Both the position numbers and the translations under genes were made by a program. Of a stretch of 64,000 nucleotides of DNA, positions 63,775 through 64,000 are shown one piece after another; within the stretch, counting starts at the first letter, position 1; every line of letters begins with the position of its first letter. Source of the DNA: Nocardiopsis ganjiahuensis DSM 45031 (GTDB lineage Bacteria > Actinomycetota > Actinomycetes > Streptosporangiales > Streptosporangiaceae); contig NZ_ANBA01000031.1 of the NCBI RefSeq assembly GCF_000341085.1, positions 27,033-91,032 on the forward strand. Direction: 5' to 3'. A model generated the notes under the pieces. It did no database searches, was not told where the DNA came from, and worked only from the letters and a program-made list of their open reading frames with translations.

Positions 63775-63981
63775 GTGAGCCCCACCTGGATCGACATCGA
63801 CGACGAGGCCCTCCGGGAGACCATGCGTTTCTCCGGCGCCCGCAACCACGACGACGCGGTCAACCTGGCGCTGCGGGTGTTCGCGGCGCGCCACCGGAGC
63901 CGGGCCGAGACCCTCGGAGAGCGCGGCCGGACCGAGTCGGCGCCCCGGAGCCGCGAGCCGAAGCGGGCCCGCGAGGCCTGA
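63775..63981 (+). CDS. VapB-like antitoxin
   Basis: A 68-aa protein starting at GTG 63775, favoured by GAGGAG before it; an in-frame ATG at 63727 lacks a RBS. IDIDDEALRETMRFSGARNH and DDAVNLALRVFAAR are the ribbon-helix-helix pattern of VapB antitoxins. The basic tail (SREPKRAREA) may wrap a toxin. A VapC PIN-domain partner would be expected right after it but lies beyond the window edge, so the pair cannot be confirmed. Confidence 0.7.
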   Translation: MSPTWIDIDDEALRETMRFSGARNHDDAVNLALRVFAARHRSRAETLGERGRTESAPRSREPKRAREA

Positions 63982-64000
63982 CACACGAGCGGGGGGGGGG

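Noticed and set aside
1..64000. CRISPR arrays, rRNA or tRNA genes
   Set aside because: I read through all intergenic regions and saw no regularly spaced repeats and no cloverleaf-like sequence. A dedicated tRNA or covariance-model search would settle this.

Overview
The window is very GC-rich, uses many GTG and TTG starts, and is packed with short-gap or ATGA-overlapping genes. Type VII secretion parts with WXG100 proteins, a SigR-type ECF sigma factor, a purS/purQ/purL set and many Ser/Thr kinases of the PknB type all point to an actinomycete. A Nocardiopsis-like genus is my inference; no rRNA or other taxonomic marker is present.

Layout. (1) 1-14163: a tandem array of seven plus-strand genes, the first cut by the window edge. 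Each has an N-terminal kinase fold (seen in six), one membrane helix and a C-terminal WD40/PQQ-like beta-propeller predicted to lie outside the cell. Two of the seven (3510 and 12148) are pseudokinases, and each directly follows an active kinase of one subtype, so the order is B-A-P-B-B-A-P. A GerW/YtfJ-like protein follows. (2) 14.7-18.5 kb: a family of PQQ-like propeller lipoproteins on the minus strand. One copy is a decayed remnant, one is intact but AT-richer than its surroundings, and one is intact and coupled to the next operon. (3) 17-31.7 kb: a reduced type VII (ESX-like) locus. The minus strand carries eccD, a 108-aa protein, an 837-aa protein and a lipoprotein. The plus strand carries eccC, two WXG100-like proteins, a one-helix protein, a third pseudokinase with an FN3-like ectodomain, and a lipoprotein. 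No eccB, eccE or mycP is visible.

(4) 31.8-39 kb: an AEC permease, a branched-chain/pyruvate dehydrogenase E1alpha-E1beta-E2 operon, a CPBP protease and a sigR homologue without an adjacent rsrA. (5) 39.2-44 kb: purS, an RsbW-like ATPase, purQ, a small membrane protein and purL. (6) 44.1-47.4 kb: a scarred segment with a truncated propeller paralogue fused to a DUF4913-like gene of mobile-element type, hypothetical genes and a twice-frameshifted gene. (7) 47.5-54.9 kb: a minus-strand betaine operon (betB, a GMC choline dehydrogenase, and an ABC importer with a fused double permease). (8) 55-64 kb: a lipoprotein hydrolase broken by an amber codon, a two-component system, a class II aldolase under a conspicuous double operator, an ABC exporter with an XRE regulator, VOC, alpha/beta-hydrolase and DinB proteins, and a VapB-like antitoxin at the edge.

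How the parts may work together: the kinase/pseudokinase-propeller array and the propeller lipoproteins flank the secretion locus, and that locus has its own pseudokinase. This suggests a cell-surface sensing system linked to type VII secretion. That link is inferred from proximity and shared architecture only.
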